Origin: Bacillus tuaregi
Lineage (GTDB): Bacteria > Bacillota > Bacilli > Bacillales > Cytobacillaceae
Direction of reading: 5' to 3'
NCBI RefSeq assembly: GCF_900104575.1
Contig: NZ_LT629731.1
Span: forward strand, 3,459,102-3,523,101
DNA length: 64,000 nt
The translations under genes and the position numbers were made by a program. Positions 29,379 to 38,345 of this stretch are shown here, one piece after another. Under the pieces are notes generated by a model that was not told the DNA's origin, did no database searches, and was given only the letters and a program-made list of their open reading frames with translations. Each line of letters starts with the position of its first letter. Positions within the stretch are counted from its first letter, which is position 1.

Positions 29379-29624
29379 TTATTGGTAAAATCGGGCTTTG
29401 ATTCTTTTTCTCTTATACATAGATATCTGTTGCTTTTTTTTCTTATTTGGCGTATATAACAGACCTGTTAAATTACCAGCAATGACCATTAAGGCTAACG
29501 CAAGCCAAAATAGAGAAAATAGCCCTTCTGTTCCCCCTGCTGAAATAGATAATCGGGGGACTGCATAATAAAGCAGCATCCCACTGGCCAGTAGACAAAT
29601 AACATAACGATTTTTTTTACTCAA
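29379..29624 (-). CDS. Small membrane protein, unknown function
   Basis: 81-82 aa with two predicted helices (VICLLASGMLLYYAVP and LFSLFWLALALMVIAGNLTGLLY) and a strongly basic C-terminus (NKKKKQQISMYKRKRIKARF) that should be cytoplasmic. TTG at 29624 has GGGGTGG seven nt upstream; the ATG at 29630 is too close to the same site. It lies between ytoI and ytkL on the same strand. I do not recognise the family. Confidence 0.6.
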   Translation of the reverse strand: MSKKNRYVICLLASGMLLYYAVPRLSISAGGTEGLFSLFWLALALMVIAGNLTGLLYTPNKKKKQQISMYKRKRIKARFYQ

Positions 29625-29692
29625 AACCATCCACCCCTTTTTTCTATTACTACTAATCTATGCGAACAAGCTCTCAAAAAATCACTTCATAC

Positions 29693-29726
29693 AAAAAAAT
29701 CGTGTGACACTATGTGCACACGATTT
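29693..29726 (-). terminator. Terminator after ytkL
   Basis: Minus strand AAATCGTGTG ... CACACGATTT followed by seven T. Confidence 0.85.
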
Positions 29727-29741
29727 CAAAGTTGATACAGA

Positions 29742-30422
29742 TTATAACTCGATACCTTCACCTGGATTTAATACTTTTCCATTTTCATCTTCCAGCAATT
29801 TGATAAATTCCTGAGGATCCTGCTGAATCACTGGGAATGTATTATAATGAATTGGAACAACAACCTTTGCACCTAAAAGCTTTGCAGCATAGGCAGCATC
29901 GTCAGGACCCATTGTGTAATTATCGCCTATTGGCAGAAACGCCACATCAATCGGATGTCGCTCACCAATTAATTTCATATCTGAGAATAATGCTGTATCT
30001 CCTGCATGGTAAATCGTTTTTCCTTCAGCTGTAAATAAAATTCCTGCAGGCATACCACAATAAATGATTTCCTTTCCCTCAAGCTGCATGCCTGTACCAT
30101 GAAACGCCTGTGTCAGCTTTACTTTAGCGAAATCAAATTGATAGGCTCCACCGATATGCATTCCATGAACTCGTAATCCCTGCCAGCTTAAATAGGTAGA
30201 AAGCTCATCATTGGCAATAACAAGAGAATCGTTTGCCTTAGCTAGCTGAACAGTATCCCCGACGTGATCCCCATGGCCATGAGTTAGGATAATCACATCC
30301 GGCTTTACATCCTCAACCTTTAAATCTGTTAATCCATTTCCAGTAATAAAGGGGTCAATGAGAATCGTCTTACCCCCCGTTTCAATTTTCACCACTGAAT
30401 GTCCATGATAAGTTACCTTCAA
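29742..30422 (-). CDS. ytkL: Metal-dependent hydrolase, UPF0173 (YtkL)
   Basis: Metallo-beta-lactamase-fold hydrolase of 226 aa. The metal-binding motif is [12 protein letters not shown], with further ligands in [20 protein letters not shown] and VPIHYNTFP. The substrate is unknown. The TTG at 30422 (MKVTYHGHS) is chosen because AAAGGAG is 8 nt upstream; GTG at 30431 is too close. It lies 21 nt downstream of another metallo-beta-lactamase-fold gene (yhfI), and in B. subtilis these two genes are far apart, so this is a synteny junction. Confidence 0.88.
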   Translation of the reverse strand: MKVTYHGHSVVKIETGGKTILIDPFITGNGLTDLKVEDVKPDVIILTHGHGDHVGDTVQLAKANDSLVIANDELSTYLSWQGLRVHGMHIGGAYQFDFAKVKLTQAFHGTGMQLEGKEIIYCGMPAGILFTAEGKTIYHAGDTALFSDMKLIGERHPIDVAFLPIGDNYTMGPDDAAYAAKLLGAKVVVPIHYNTFPVIQQDPQEFIKLLEDENGKVLNPGEGIEL

Positions 30423-30443
30423 AGTTCCCACTCCTTTTACATA

Positions 30444-31178
30444 CTATATTTGGCATTTCAACCCAAAGCAGGCTAATTGAATTGGACCTTGATAAATTGA
30501 GGCCGCTTCCTCTTTTAGCTGCTCGAGTCTTCCGTAATGAGGTAGATGGGTTAAGACTAGCTGTTTGACCTTAGCTTCATGTGCTAATTTTCCTGCAAAC
30601 GTGCTTGTCATATGTCCTGCCTTTGAAGCTTCCTGTTGCCCATAGAAATTACATTCGCACAGCAGCAGGTCTGCCTCATTCGAGAATTCTATTAATTCCT
30701 CTTTAAAAGCAGTATCTGCTGTATAAACGATAGATTTCCCTGCAGCCTCAAACCGCATTGCATAGCATTCAACAGGGTGGTTCGTACGTAAGAAACGAAC
30801 AGAAAAAGGGCCAACCTGCAAAATATCCTCTGGCTGATATGCCATACCCTTTGTAATTTGTTTATAGGTCAAATTTGTAAACTCATGTTGGTTGAATGGA
30901 TGGGCATATATAGGAAGACACTCCATTTTCACACCTAAATAGCCCTTTATGAGTCTTGCATGCTGAAGGACACCTATATCTGCAATATGATCAGGATGAT
31001 AATGCGAAATCATTACAGCATCAAGACTTTCTGGCTGGACAAGACTTTGCAGCTTTGACAGCACACCGCTACCACAATCTAATAATACAGTATACCCGTC
31101 ATGATCTAGCAGATAACCTGAACTTGCCTCATTTACCTTCGGATAACCACCCCAAGGTCCTATTATTGTTAAGTCCAT
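30444..31178 (-). CDS. yhfI: Metallo-beta-lactamase-fold hydrolase YhfI
   Basis: 244 aa. Motif SHYHPDHIADIGVLQHARL takes the place of HxHxDH, with more ligands in TNHPVECYAMR, YTADTAFKEEL and LTHLPHYG; this resembles the RNase Z/ElaC-like branch but lacks the tRNase Z exosite arm. Function unknown. ATG behind GAGGTAC. Probably co-transcribed with ytkL. It faces yhfH on the other strand. Confidence 0.82.
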   Translation of the reverse strand: MDLTIIGPWGGYPKVNEASSGYLLDHDGYTVLLDCGSGVLSKLQSLVQPESLDAVMISHYHPDHIADIGVLQHARLIKGYLGVKMECLPIYAHPFNQHEFTNLTYKQITKGMAYQPEDILQVGPFSVRFLRTNHPVECYAMRFEAAGKSIVYTADTAFKEELIEFSNEADLLLCECNFYGQQEASKAGHMTSTFAGKLAHEAKVKQLVLTHLPHYGRLEQLKEEAASIYQGPIQLACFGLKCQI

Positions 31179-31368
31179 TAATCCATGTACCTCACTCTCA
31201 TATAAGTAATTATATTCTATTATTGGTATTATTCACAAAAATTATTTGATATTTAATAATATTTACATATTATTAAAGTTGTTTTAAAACAGACATTGAC
31301 AAATGTCACACTGTTATATTACAATGAAGACACGAAATCGAAATAGAAAACGAATTGGAGGGAACATC

Positions 31369-31503
31369 ATGGTAAAGAATATCATTGAATTTTTCAGAAA
31401 TCTACCAGCTAAAAAATGTATGGAATGCGGTAAAGAAATCGAAGAGCAGGCAGATTGCTACGGCAACAAATGTGACCATTGCATGGGCCTTCACGACCTA
31501 TAA
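31369..31503 (+). CDS. yhfH: YhfH-like small zinc-ribbon protein
   Basis: 44 aa, beginning MVKNIIEFFRNLPAKKC. Two cysteine pairs (CMECGKE and CDHCMG) form a probable zinc ribbon. The ATG is behind TTGGAGGGAACATC; an in-frame extension upstream has no such site. It belongs to the YhfH family of bacilli, with unknown function. It is divergent from yhfI. Confidence 0.8.
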   Translation: MVKNIIEFFRNLPAKKCMECGKEIEEQADCYGNKCDHCMGLHDL

Positions 31504-31594
31504 TTCTAGCACTTGTTTACGATACCAATAGCTTACGAGATACTTAAACTGTTATATAATAAAGGCCAATGATATTTGGCTTTTTTATTTACCC

Positions 31595-31628
31595 AAAAAA
31601 GAAACTGCCCGAGAGCAGTTTCTTTTTT
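31595..31628. terminator. Bidirectional terminator between yhfH and hemY
   Basis: AAAAAAGAAACTGC, loop CCGAGA, GCAGTTTCTTTTTT. Ends the hemE-hemH-hemY operon on the minus strand. Confidence 0.92.
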
Positions 31629-31646
31629 GTCTTAATCAGACAAGAT

Positions 31647-33071
31647 TTAGTCACATTTCAAACTTTCCTGCAGATAATCAAGCACGTTATTGACGGCTTC
31701 CTCCCCTTGCTGTATGCAGGCTGGAAGGCCCACACCATTATAGGAGCTACCTGCAATAAAAATACCGGGAAGTGTTTCCTGCAAGCCTTTTGTTACCCTT
31801 GCAAGTCGTTTCTGATGCCCGACCGTATACTGCGGCATGGCATGTGACCAACGAGATACAAGAGCAAGCTCAGGATCCTGATTAATCGTTATCGTGTTAG
31901 ACAAATCTGACAACACATTCGTTACGATTTGGTCATCTGATAAATCAACAATCGCTTCCCCACCAGACCTTCCGACAAAACAACGGAGCAGCACTTTTCC
32001 ATCCGGTGTCGTATGCGGCCATTTTTTATGCAGCCAGGTACATGAAGTAATCGTATAATCACTATTTCGTGAAATAAGAAACCCGGTCCCATTTATATCC
32101 TGTTGAACCGCTTCCTTAGGAAAACCTAAGGCAATGGTCGCAACCGATGTAGACGGCACATCCTTAAATTCCTGAAAAAACTCATAGTCTGAGAATATTG
32201 TATGAACGGTTTGATGTGGAACAGCCATGACAATACTATCCGCAGTCAATAATTCCCCGCCATTTAGTTCAATTTCATACCTTTTTTGCCTTTTCTTGAC
32301 CTTATCAACCCTAAAGCCTAATTTAATAGAATCAGGCTCAAGCCTAGCTGTTATAGCATCCGCAAATGACTGAAGACCCGTTTCAAAGGCTAAAAAGGCT
32401 CCCTTACGCTCTGCTGGAGATTCCTTCGGCCTTGGAGGAGCACCTTTTTTCATACCTATAATCAAACTGCGATACTTTTTCTCCACTTGATAAAAATGAG
32501 GAAAAAGCGTCATTAGGCTCATCTTATCAATATCTCCAGCATAGATTCCCGATAGCAGCGGTTCAATTAAATTCTCAACCACTTCATCTCCTAACCTTCG
32601 ACGGAAGAATCCTCCCAATGACTGATCATCAACTGCCTGAGAACGAGGAAGAATTAGGTCTGCTGCAGCTCGTAATTTTCCAGGTATCGAAAATAGCCTC
32701 GTGGTCATAAAAGGTAGAACTTCAGTTGGAATCCCCATCACGGCTCCACCCGGAATCGTATGCAACTGATCATTTGCCATGATGAAGGTATTGCCGGGGA
32801 TATTATGAACCAATTTTTCTTGCATTCCTACTTCCGCTGCAAGCCGAACCGCTTTTTCCTTTGTCTCTAAAAAAGAATCCGGGCCTCTTTCAATTAAATA
32901 CCCATCTTTTTTGAATGTCTGCATTTGGCCACCAAGGCGATGTGACGCTTCTATCAGTTTCACAGTATATGGTAATTGGTTTTCACGCACCTCTTTTTGC
33001 AAATAATAAGCGGCTGTTAAACCAGTAATTCCTCCACCAATAATTACAATCTGTTTTTTACTAGCTGACAT
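31647..33071 (-). CDS. hemY: Coproporphyrinogen III oxidase (HemY/CgoX)
   Basis: FAD-dependent oxidase of 474 aa. In Gram-positive bacteria this HemY acts on coproporphyrinogen III (CgoX of the coproporphyrin-dependent haem pathway), although it is often labelled protoporphyrinogen oxidase. The N-terminal dinucleotide-binding fold IVIIGGGITGLTAAYYLQ and Glu/His region EASHRLGGQMQTF bind FAD; YLIERGPDSFLETK is the substrate-side motif; the C-terminal FAD motif is IFIAGSSYNGVGLPACI. It is third in hemE-hemH-hemY, 28 nt after hemH. Confidence 0.94.
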   Translation of the reverse strand: MSASKKQIVIIGGGITGLTAAYYLQKEVRENQLPYTVKLIEASHRLGGQMQTFKKDGYLIERGPDSFLETKEKAVRLAAEVGMQEKLVHNIPGNTFIMANDQLHTIPGGAVMGIPTEVLPFMTTRLFSIPGKLRAAADLILPRSQAVDDQSLGGFFRRRLGDEVVENLIEPLLSGIYAGDIDKMSLMTLFPHFYQVEKKYRSLIIGMKKGAPPRPKESPAERKGAFLAFETGLQSFADAITARLEPDSIKLGFRVDKVKKRQKRYEIELNGGELLTADSIVMAVPHQTVHTIFSDYEFFQEFKDVPSTSVATIALGFPKEAVQQDINGTGFLISRNSDYTITSCTWLHKKWPHTTPDGKVLLRCFVGRSGGEAIVDLSDDQIVTNVLSDLSNTITINQDPELALVSRWSHAMPQYTVGHQKRLARVTKGLQETLPGIFIAGSSYNGVGLPACIQQGEEAVNNVLDYLQESLKCD

Positions 33072-33099
33072 CTTTCATCGCCTTCTTTTTAATAGAATA

Positions 33100-34035
33100 T
33101 CAATTATCAATGGCTATTCGCTTTAACACGACGTCTGCAAGGGCATCGATAAATTCCGGCTGGATATTGGGCATTTCTGGTCGATAATAAGCGGCATCAA
33201 GAGCTTCGCATACCACTTTGCATTCATAATCATTGTCATATAAGACCTCAAGATGGTCCGATACAAACCCGACTGGTACATACACAAATGCTTTGTATCC
33301 CTTCTCTTCAAATAGTTGCTTTGTTAAATCCTGGACATCCGGCCCCAGCCATGGATCCGGTGTATTTCCTGCACTTTGCCAGCCGATTTCATAATCAGCT
33401 ACACCGGCCTGCTTTGCAATTAAGTCAGCACTTTCCTGAAGCTGTTCGGGATAAGGGTCACCCAACTTCTTAATTTTTTCCGGCAGACTGTGTGCGGAAA
33501 CAATGAGGACGGCCTGTTCTCTTTCTTCACTGGACATCCGCTCGAAGGTTTCCTTCACTTTATGAGACCAGTATTGAATAAATTTCGGCTCATCATACCA
33601 GCTGTCAATACTGATCATTTTCGGACCGCCGATTTTCTCCGCTTCCTCCTGTGCTCTCCCATTATAGGATTGAATACTGAAGCTTGAAAAATGAGGCGCA
33701 AGAACAAGGGTAACGGCTTCCTCTATTCCATCCTCATGCATCTTTTTTACTGCATCTTCAATAAATGGCTCAATATGCTTTAATCCAAGATACAAATGAA
33801 ACTCGATGGCATCCTGACTGTTATTTAGATGTTCCTCAAGCTTTTTTCCCTGTTCTTGAGTTATTTTTGCTAAAGGAGAAAGACCTCCAATTGCTTCATA
33901 ACGACTTTTGAGGTCATCGAGCATCTCCGGAGATGGCTTTCTGCCTCTTCTAATATGCGTATAATAACGCTCTATGTCTGATTCCTTGTATGGTGTTCCA
34001 TAGGCCATTACAAGCAGGCCCATTTTTCTTTTCAT
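33100..34035 (-). CDS. hemH: Coproporphyrin ferrochelatase (HemH/CpfC)
   Basis: Inserts Fe2+ into coproporphyrin III, 311 aa. The conserved His in the iron site is in [12 protein letters not shown]; the conserved Glu is in [17 protein letters not shown] with [20 protein letters not shown]. The N-terminus [25 protein letters not shown] is typical of bacillus HemH. There are three possible start codons; ATG at 34035 has GGGATGG at 9 nt. The middle gene of the haem operon. Confidence 0.95.
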   Translation of the reverse strand: MKRKMGLLVMAYGTPYKESDIERYYTHIRRGRKPSPEMLDDLKSRYEAIGGLSPLAKITQEQGKKLEEHLNNSQDAIEFHLYLGLKHIEPFIEDAVKKMHEDGIEEAVTLVLAPHFSSFSIQSYNGRAQEEAEKIGGPKMISIDSWYDEPKFIQYWSHKVKETFERMSSEEREQAVLIVSAHSLPEKIKKLGDPYPEQLQESADLIAKQAGVADYEIGWQSAGNTPDPWLGPDVQDLTKQLFEEKGYKAFVYVPVGFVSDHLEVLYDNDYECKVVCEALDAAYYRPEMPNIQPEFIDALADVVLKRIAIDN

Positions 34036-34062
34036 TACGTAATCCATCCCTTCAACGCCCTG

Positions 34063-35109
34063 CTATTTAGACAATTTCTCTGTTGAATACTCGTGAATAA
34101 AGGCTGTCAGCTTTTTCAAGGTTTCAGGGTTCACCTGTGGAAATACTCCATGTCCTAGGTTAAAGATATACCCAGGCTTCTCCATTCCTTGATCAAGAAT
34201 CGCTCTTGCCTTTTCTTCAATAACCGGCCATGGTGCCATTAAAATAGTCGGGTCTAGATTCCCTTGAATGGCCTTGGTAACTCCTAGCCTTCTTGCTTCT
34301 TGTATCGGCAAACGCCAGTCCAATCCAACGACATTTAGCGGTAGGTCATTCCATTCAAGCGCTAAATGACTTGCTCCTACTCCAAACATAATAAGAGGTA
34401 CATTCTCTTCACTTAAAGCGGCGAAAATACGATTCATGACTGGTTTAATATAATAACGATAATCCTCGACATTTAAGGCTCCAACCCACGAGTCAAAAAT
34501 TTGTATCGCTTTTGCTCCTGCCTTAATTTGTGCTTTTACATATGTAATCGTTACCTCTCCTAGCTTGTCCATCAGCGCAAACCATGCTTTTGGTTCCGCA
34601 TACATGAAAGCTTTTGTTTTCGTGTAATTTTTCGAAGGACCACCTTCAATCATATAGCTAGCAAGTGTAAATGGTGCACCCGAAAAACCAATTAATGGCA
34701 CTGATAGCTGTTCCTGGGTTAGAATTTTGATGGTATCCAACACATATGGAACATCCTCTTCAGGATGAATCTCACCGAGCTTCTCAACATCCGCTAAAGA
34801 GGTGATGGGATTGGAAATAACCGGACCAATTCCAGACTTGATTTCAACGTCCACACCAATTGCTGGTAGCGGTGTCATAATATCTTTATAAAGTATGGCT
34901 GCATCTACCCCATATTGCTCAACAGGCAATCTTGTCACATAAGCACATAGCTCCGGCTGGTGTGTTATTTCAAATAATGAGTACTTTTGTTTAATTTCTC
35001 TATACTCCGGCTGAGAACGGCCAGCCTGTCTCATATACCATACGGGTACGTAGTCTGTTTTTTCTCCCCGTGCTGCCCTTAAAAACGTATCATTAATCCT
35101 TTTCTCCAT
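34063..35109 (-). CDS. hemE: Uroporphyrinogen decarboxylase
   Basis: Converts uroporphyrinogen III to coproporphyrinogen III, 348 aa. Signature residues are [27 protein letters not shown] (N-terminal anionic-substrate site), [17 protein letters not shown], and [18 protein letters not shown] at 35109 (MEKRIND) is preferred over one two codons upstream on Shine-Dalgarno spacing (AAAGGGGATT). It is first of hemE-hemH-hemY and divergent from hmoB. Confidence 0.96.
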   Translation of the reverse strand: MEKRINDTFLRAARGEKTDYVPVWYMRQAGRSQPEYREIKQKYSLFEITHQPELCAYVTRLPVEQYGVDAAILYKDIMTPLPAIGVDVEIKSGIGPVISNPITSLADVEKLGEIHPEEDVPYVLDTIKILTQEQLSVPLIGFSGAPFTLASYMIEGGPSKNYTKTKAFMYAEPKAWFALMDKLGEVTITYVKAQIKAGAKAIQIFDSWVGALNVEDYRYYIKPVMNRIFAALSEENVPLIMFGVGASHLALEWNDLPLNVVGLDWRLPIQEARRLGVTKAIQGNLDPTILMAPWPVIEEKARAILDQGMEKPGYIFNLGHGVFPQVNPETLKKLTAFIHEYSTEKLSK

Positions 35110-35374
35110 TACCATAATCCCCTTTCAAGACATTTCTATTAATTAGTGTAATATACTAAAAGTATAATTACGAATAAGATAAGCACATTTATATGACAAT
35201 TTCAATCATACCTTTTTCACCTATCCTTGTATAGTTTACCTTGTTTATTTTCGAAAAATTGACGTTTTTCTTAAATGATGCTACCAATAGACACTTTGAT
35301 TGGACTGAATGAGAACCTTCCCTATCATTAATAGATATACTATAAATAGATAATAATCTTTGGGGGTGATGATA

Positions 35375-35884
35375 TTGAAGCTCTATATAACTAGCGGTAC
35401 TCAAGCTTATTTGAATAAACTGATTACGGAGCATCCGAATGAGGAACTTGTTTTGATGCAAAATGAAGATCAGTATATTCTTGTCCATCAAACACTTGCG
35501 ACAACAATTTTTAAAGAACCGCGGAGATATGAAGTAATTGCTGCCTTAGGAAATATCCCTGAAACTGGTTTTGTTATTTTCCATTATATTCCCGTTACAG
35601 ATGAAGGACGGCCGTTATTTGAATATCATTTCAAAAACCAGGCAATCACTCTAGAGCACGAGCCCAACTTAGCTGCTATCCGTGTCCTGCGTCCGCTAGG
35701 CTCTGATACATTCTTGATTATAACGGTCTGGAAACAGAAAACAGCCTATGAAGATTGGAAGCCGGCAAAGGCCTTTGAAGAAGTGTATTCCAAAAAGGAC
35801 ACAGGAAAATGGGGAAGAAAACTACCTAAAATATTTCCACGTCCTTCATATATGAAAAGATATACAATCGCCACTGATGATTAA
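35375..35884 (+). CDS. hmoB: Heme-degrading monooxygenase HmoB-like
   Basis: 169-aa protein of the YhgC/HmoB type; in B. subtilis HmoB degrades haem, releasing iron. The N-terminal half (1-65) is poorly conserved; the C-terminal antibiotic-biosynthesis-monooxygenase (ABM) fold has AIRVLRPLGSDTFLIITVWK and the helix YEDWKPAKAFEEVYS. The start is TTG at 35375 with TTGGGGGTGATG before it. It is divergent from hemE, so synthesis and breakdown of haem share one intergenic region. Catalytic residues of this family are loosely conserved, so activity is inference. Confidence 0.78.
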   Translation: MKLYITSGTQAYLNKLITEHPNEELVLMQNEDQYILVHQTLATTIFKEPRRYEVIAALGNIPETGFVIFHYIPVTDEGRPLFEYHFKNQAITLEHEPNLAAIRVLRPLGSDTFLIITVWKQKTAYEDWKPAKAFEEVYSKKDTGKWGRKLPKIFPRPSYMKRYTIATDD

Positions 35885-36060
35885 GACGATATGCTTTTGA
35901 AGCAAGAATGAACGAAACATAAGTTTAATTATTTCCTCCATCGGACAGGTTTTTTCTGCTCACCGCTCTTGTTCTACCACATATTCTGTAAAAAGGGTTG
36001 AGGTATAAAATTGCCTCCCTTTTACAGATAATCAAGGCGAATAAGCAGGGAGGAACAAAT

Positions 36061-37452
36061 ATGGCAATAGAGCTTTCTGCCATCCATTTTTTATATGTAC
36101 TGTTTATTGTTTTTATCATTGGTTTTATGGTGATGAGAAGAGATACAACACTGATTTGTATTATCGGTATTTTTGCCATTGCCATTATGGCAACTGGATC
36201 ATTAGCCGGCTCTGTCATCAGCATATTTACAGGTTTTGTCTACGCTATTACTGAGCTGTTGCCTACCATCCTGATTATATCCATTATTGTAGCGATGAGT
36301 CGGTCCTTGACCATAACCGGAATCAACGATGTCATGATATCCCCTTTCTCACGTTTCATTCGTACACCGGGATTAGCCTATTGGATTATAGGTCTTTTGA
36401 TGATGGTTATTTCATTTTTCTTTTGGCCTTCACCGGCAGTAGCTTTAATGGGGGCCGTCTTATTGCCTGTTGCGATTCGAGTCGGACTACCTGCATTAGG
36501 TGTTGCGATGGCGATGAACCTATTTGGTCACGGAATTGCTCTTTCAGGTGATTTTGTCATTCAGGCAGCACCAAAGCTGACTGGGGATGCAGCAGGCCTT
36601 CCTGTCCAAGAGGTGATTTCTGCCAGCATTCCACTTGTGATTGTCATGGGGGCAGTGACTACCGTTTGTGCCTTTTATTTTCTCAAGAGGGATATTAAAT
36701 CCGGTAAACTGATAACAACATCACATGAAGTCACAGCTGTCCAGAAAACGTCCCAGCCTTCCCTCCTTTCCAACAATCAAAAACGCTTCTTTGCCCTTCT
36801 GATTCCCATTCTTTTTGCCATTGATGTTGCTGTCATGTCACTGCTTGATTTAACAGGCGGTGATGCTACCGCCTTAATCGGGGGAACATCTATCTTTATA
36901 CTCATTCTCATCACCCTTGTCAGTCATAAATCAAAGGGTCTTGAACAAACAACGGATTATATCATTGAAGGATTTCAATTTGGCTTTAAGGTCTTCGGAC
37001 CAGTTATTCCGATTGCAGCTTTTTTCTACTTAGGAGATGCCGGCTTTACCACCATTATCGGTGATTATCTACCGAAAGCCTCCAATGGAATTGTCAATGA
37101 CTTGGGTGTAGCCCTCGCTTCTGCCGTCCCATTAAGCAAAGAGATCGCTGCTATTACATTAACTGCCGTTGGTACTATTACAGGTCTTGATGGCTCCGGT
37201 TTTTCCGGCATCTCATTAGCAGGCTCCATTGCCAGTCTTTTCGCAACTGCCATTGGTTCAGGAGCAGCTACGTTAACAGCCCTCGGTCAAATCGCAGCTA
37301 TATGGGTCGGCGGCGGAACCCTTGTTCCTTGGGCACTTATTCCAGCTGCAGCCATTTGTAATGTAGACCCATTTGAACTTGCCCGCCGCAACCTATTACC
37401 AGTTACTATTGGTTTAGTTGTGACAACGATTGTGGCGATGTTTTTAATCTAA
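36061..37452 (+). CDS. yhfA: YhfA-like membrane transporter of unknown substrate
   Basis: 463 aa with about eleven to twelve predicted membrane helices. Two half-repeats contain glycine-rich re-entrant-like segments (GHGIALSGDFVIQAAPKLTGDAA; IGSGAATLTALGQIAAIWVGG), typical of ion-coupled transporters of the NhaC/DcuC/ArsB type. The start is ATG behind GGGAGGAACAAAT. It is convergent with ecsC; a cluster of GTGTCAGGCAC repeats fills the gap. The symbol is used because of gene order and length (YhfA, 463 aa, by memory); the substrate is not predictable. Confidence 0.7.
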   Translation: MAIELSAIHFLYVLFIVFIIGFMVMRRDTTLICIIGIFAIAIMATGSLAGSVISIFTGFVYAITELLPTILIISIIVAMSRSLTITGINDVMISPFSRFIRTPGLAYWIIGLLMMVISFFFWPSPAVALMGAVLLPVAIRVGLPALGVAMAMNLFGHGIALSGDFVIQAAPKLTGDAAGLPVQEVISASIPLVIVMGAVTTVCAFYFLKRDIKSGKLITTSHEVTAVQKTSQPSLLSNNQKRFFALLIPILFAIDVAVMSLLDLTGGDATALIGGTSIFILILITLVSHKSKGLEQTTDYIIEGFQFGFKVFGPVIPIAAFFYLGDAGFTTIIGDYLPKASNGIVNDLGVALASAVPLSKEIAAITLTAVGTITGLDGSGFSGISLAGSIASLFATAIGSGAATLTALGQIAAIWVGGGTLVPWALIPAAAICNVDPFELARRNLLPVTIGLVVTTIVAMFLI

Positions 37453-37453
37453 A

Positions 37454-37550
37454 GGTGTCAGGCACCTTGTTTAATTCACCTCAAAAAAGGGTGCCTGACA
37501 CCACAAAAAGACAAAAGAGGTTAATTTGTCCATTTGCGGTGTCAGGCACC
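37454..37550. repeat. Three alternating GGTGTCAGGCACC repeats
   Basis: GGTGTCAGGCACC occurs at 37454-37466 and 37538-37550 directly, and reversed (GGTGCCTGACACC) at 37490-37502. The first two form a 13-bp hairpin between yhfA and ecsC. Related units lie at 48124-48246 and 60172-60197. Confidence 0.9.
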
Positions 37551-37565
37551 TTATCGCTTGGCGGC

Positions 37566-38279
37566 TTATCTTTTTGATAATACTCGAAGACGGTAGCAAT
37601 TTTGCGCGGTTTCACCAAGCTGGTCAAGTAAATTGTAATTTGCAAAGGCACCGACAACGGCCCCAATGCCAGGAACGAGCTGCAGCATTTTGACAAAATC
37701 GATATGATCGCGGTATTCCTGTTGGAAATCCTGCCAGTCCATTTCAATCAGCTCGGCTTTTCTCTCATCCCATTCCTCGATGATCTTCATCATTTCAGCT
37801 CTTTTCTCAGCACTAGAAAACGCTAGTTGAAAGACCTGAAGCATGAAAATACGCTCTTCATATTCCTTTGTATCAAAGCCATAAATCGTTGCTGCTTCAA
37901 ATAAAAACTTCATTTTAATAGATAACAACAAAGGAAAATCAGCTAGCCCCAGCAAAATACCGCCGGCTCCAGTTCCTGCTCCTTCAATCACGGCTGTTCT
38001 CCGATAAGCTGATAGTTTCTCTGCAAGGAGCTTATCACGCTCTAAGAGTGACTGAGTAGGATCATCACTTTTTCTCGTCATGAGCTGTGAACCGGTTAAT
38101 GTCATCTTCACAAAGTTTTTTATGGCATCCGTCATAATTTCATGCGCTTTGTCGGGGATTTTTTCATTAATTTTCACCTGAACCTGTTTGGTCAGTCTCT
38201 GTACCATTTTGGGCTTCTTCAGCATTTTTTGTTTCCATGCCTGGATTTCTAGATAAGCTTGCTTTTCATACTCATTCAC
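37566..38279 (-). CDS. ecsC: EcsC family protein
   Basis: 237-aa soluble or membrane-peripheral protein with glycine/alanine-rich stretches (GAGTGAGGILLGLADFPLLLSIKMKFL; VPGIGAVVGAFANY). It belongs to the EcsC family; its role in the Ecs transporter is unknown and it is dispensable in B. subtilis. GTG at 38279 follows GAAGGAG at 8 nt; the GTG three codons earlier is too close. It is third of ecsABC, 67 nt after ecsB. Confidence 0.88.
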   Translation of the reverse strand: MNEYEKQAYLEIQAWKQKMLKKPKMVQRLTKQVQVKINEKIPDKAHEIMTDAIKNFVKMTLTGSQLMTRKSDDPTQSLLERDKLLAEKLSAYRRTAVIEGAGTGAGGILLGLADFPLLLSIKMKFLFEAATIYGFDTKEYEERIFMLQVFQLAFSSAEKRAEMMKIIEEWDERKAELIEMDWQDFQQEYRDHIDFVKMLQLVPGIGAVVGAFANYNLLDQLGETAQNCYRLRVLSKR

Positions 38280-38345
38280 TGTGACCACTCCTTCATATAC
38301 AATTACGTATGCGTAGGCAGATTGGTTTCACCACTTAAGCTTACA

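Noticed and set aside
31303-31368. 22-codon N-terminal extension of YhfH
   Set aside because: No ribosome-binding site before 31303, and a good one (TTGGAGGG) before the ATG at 31369.
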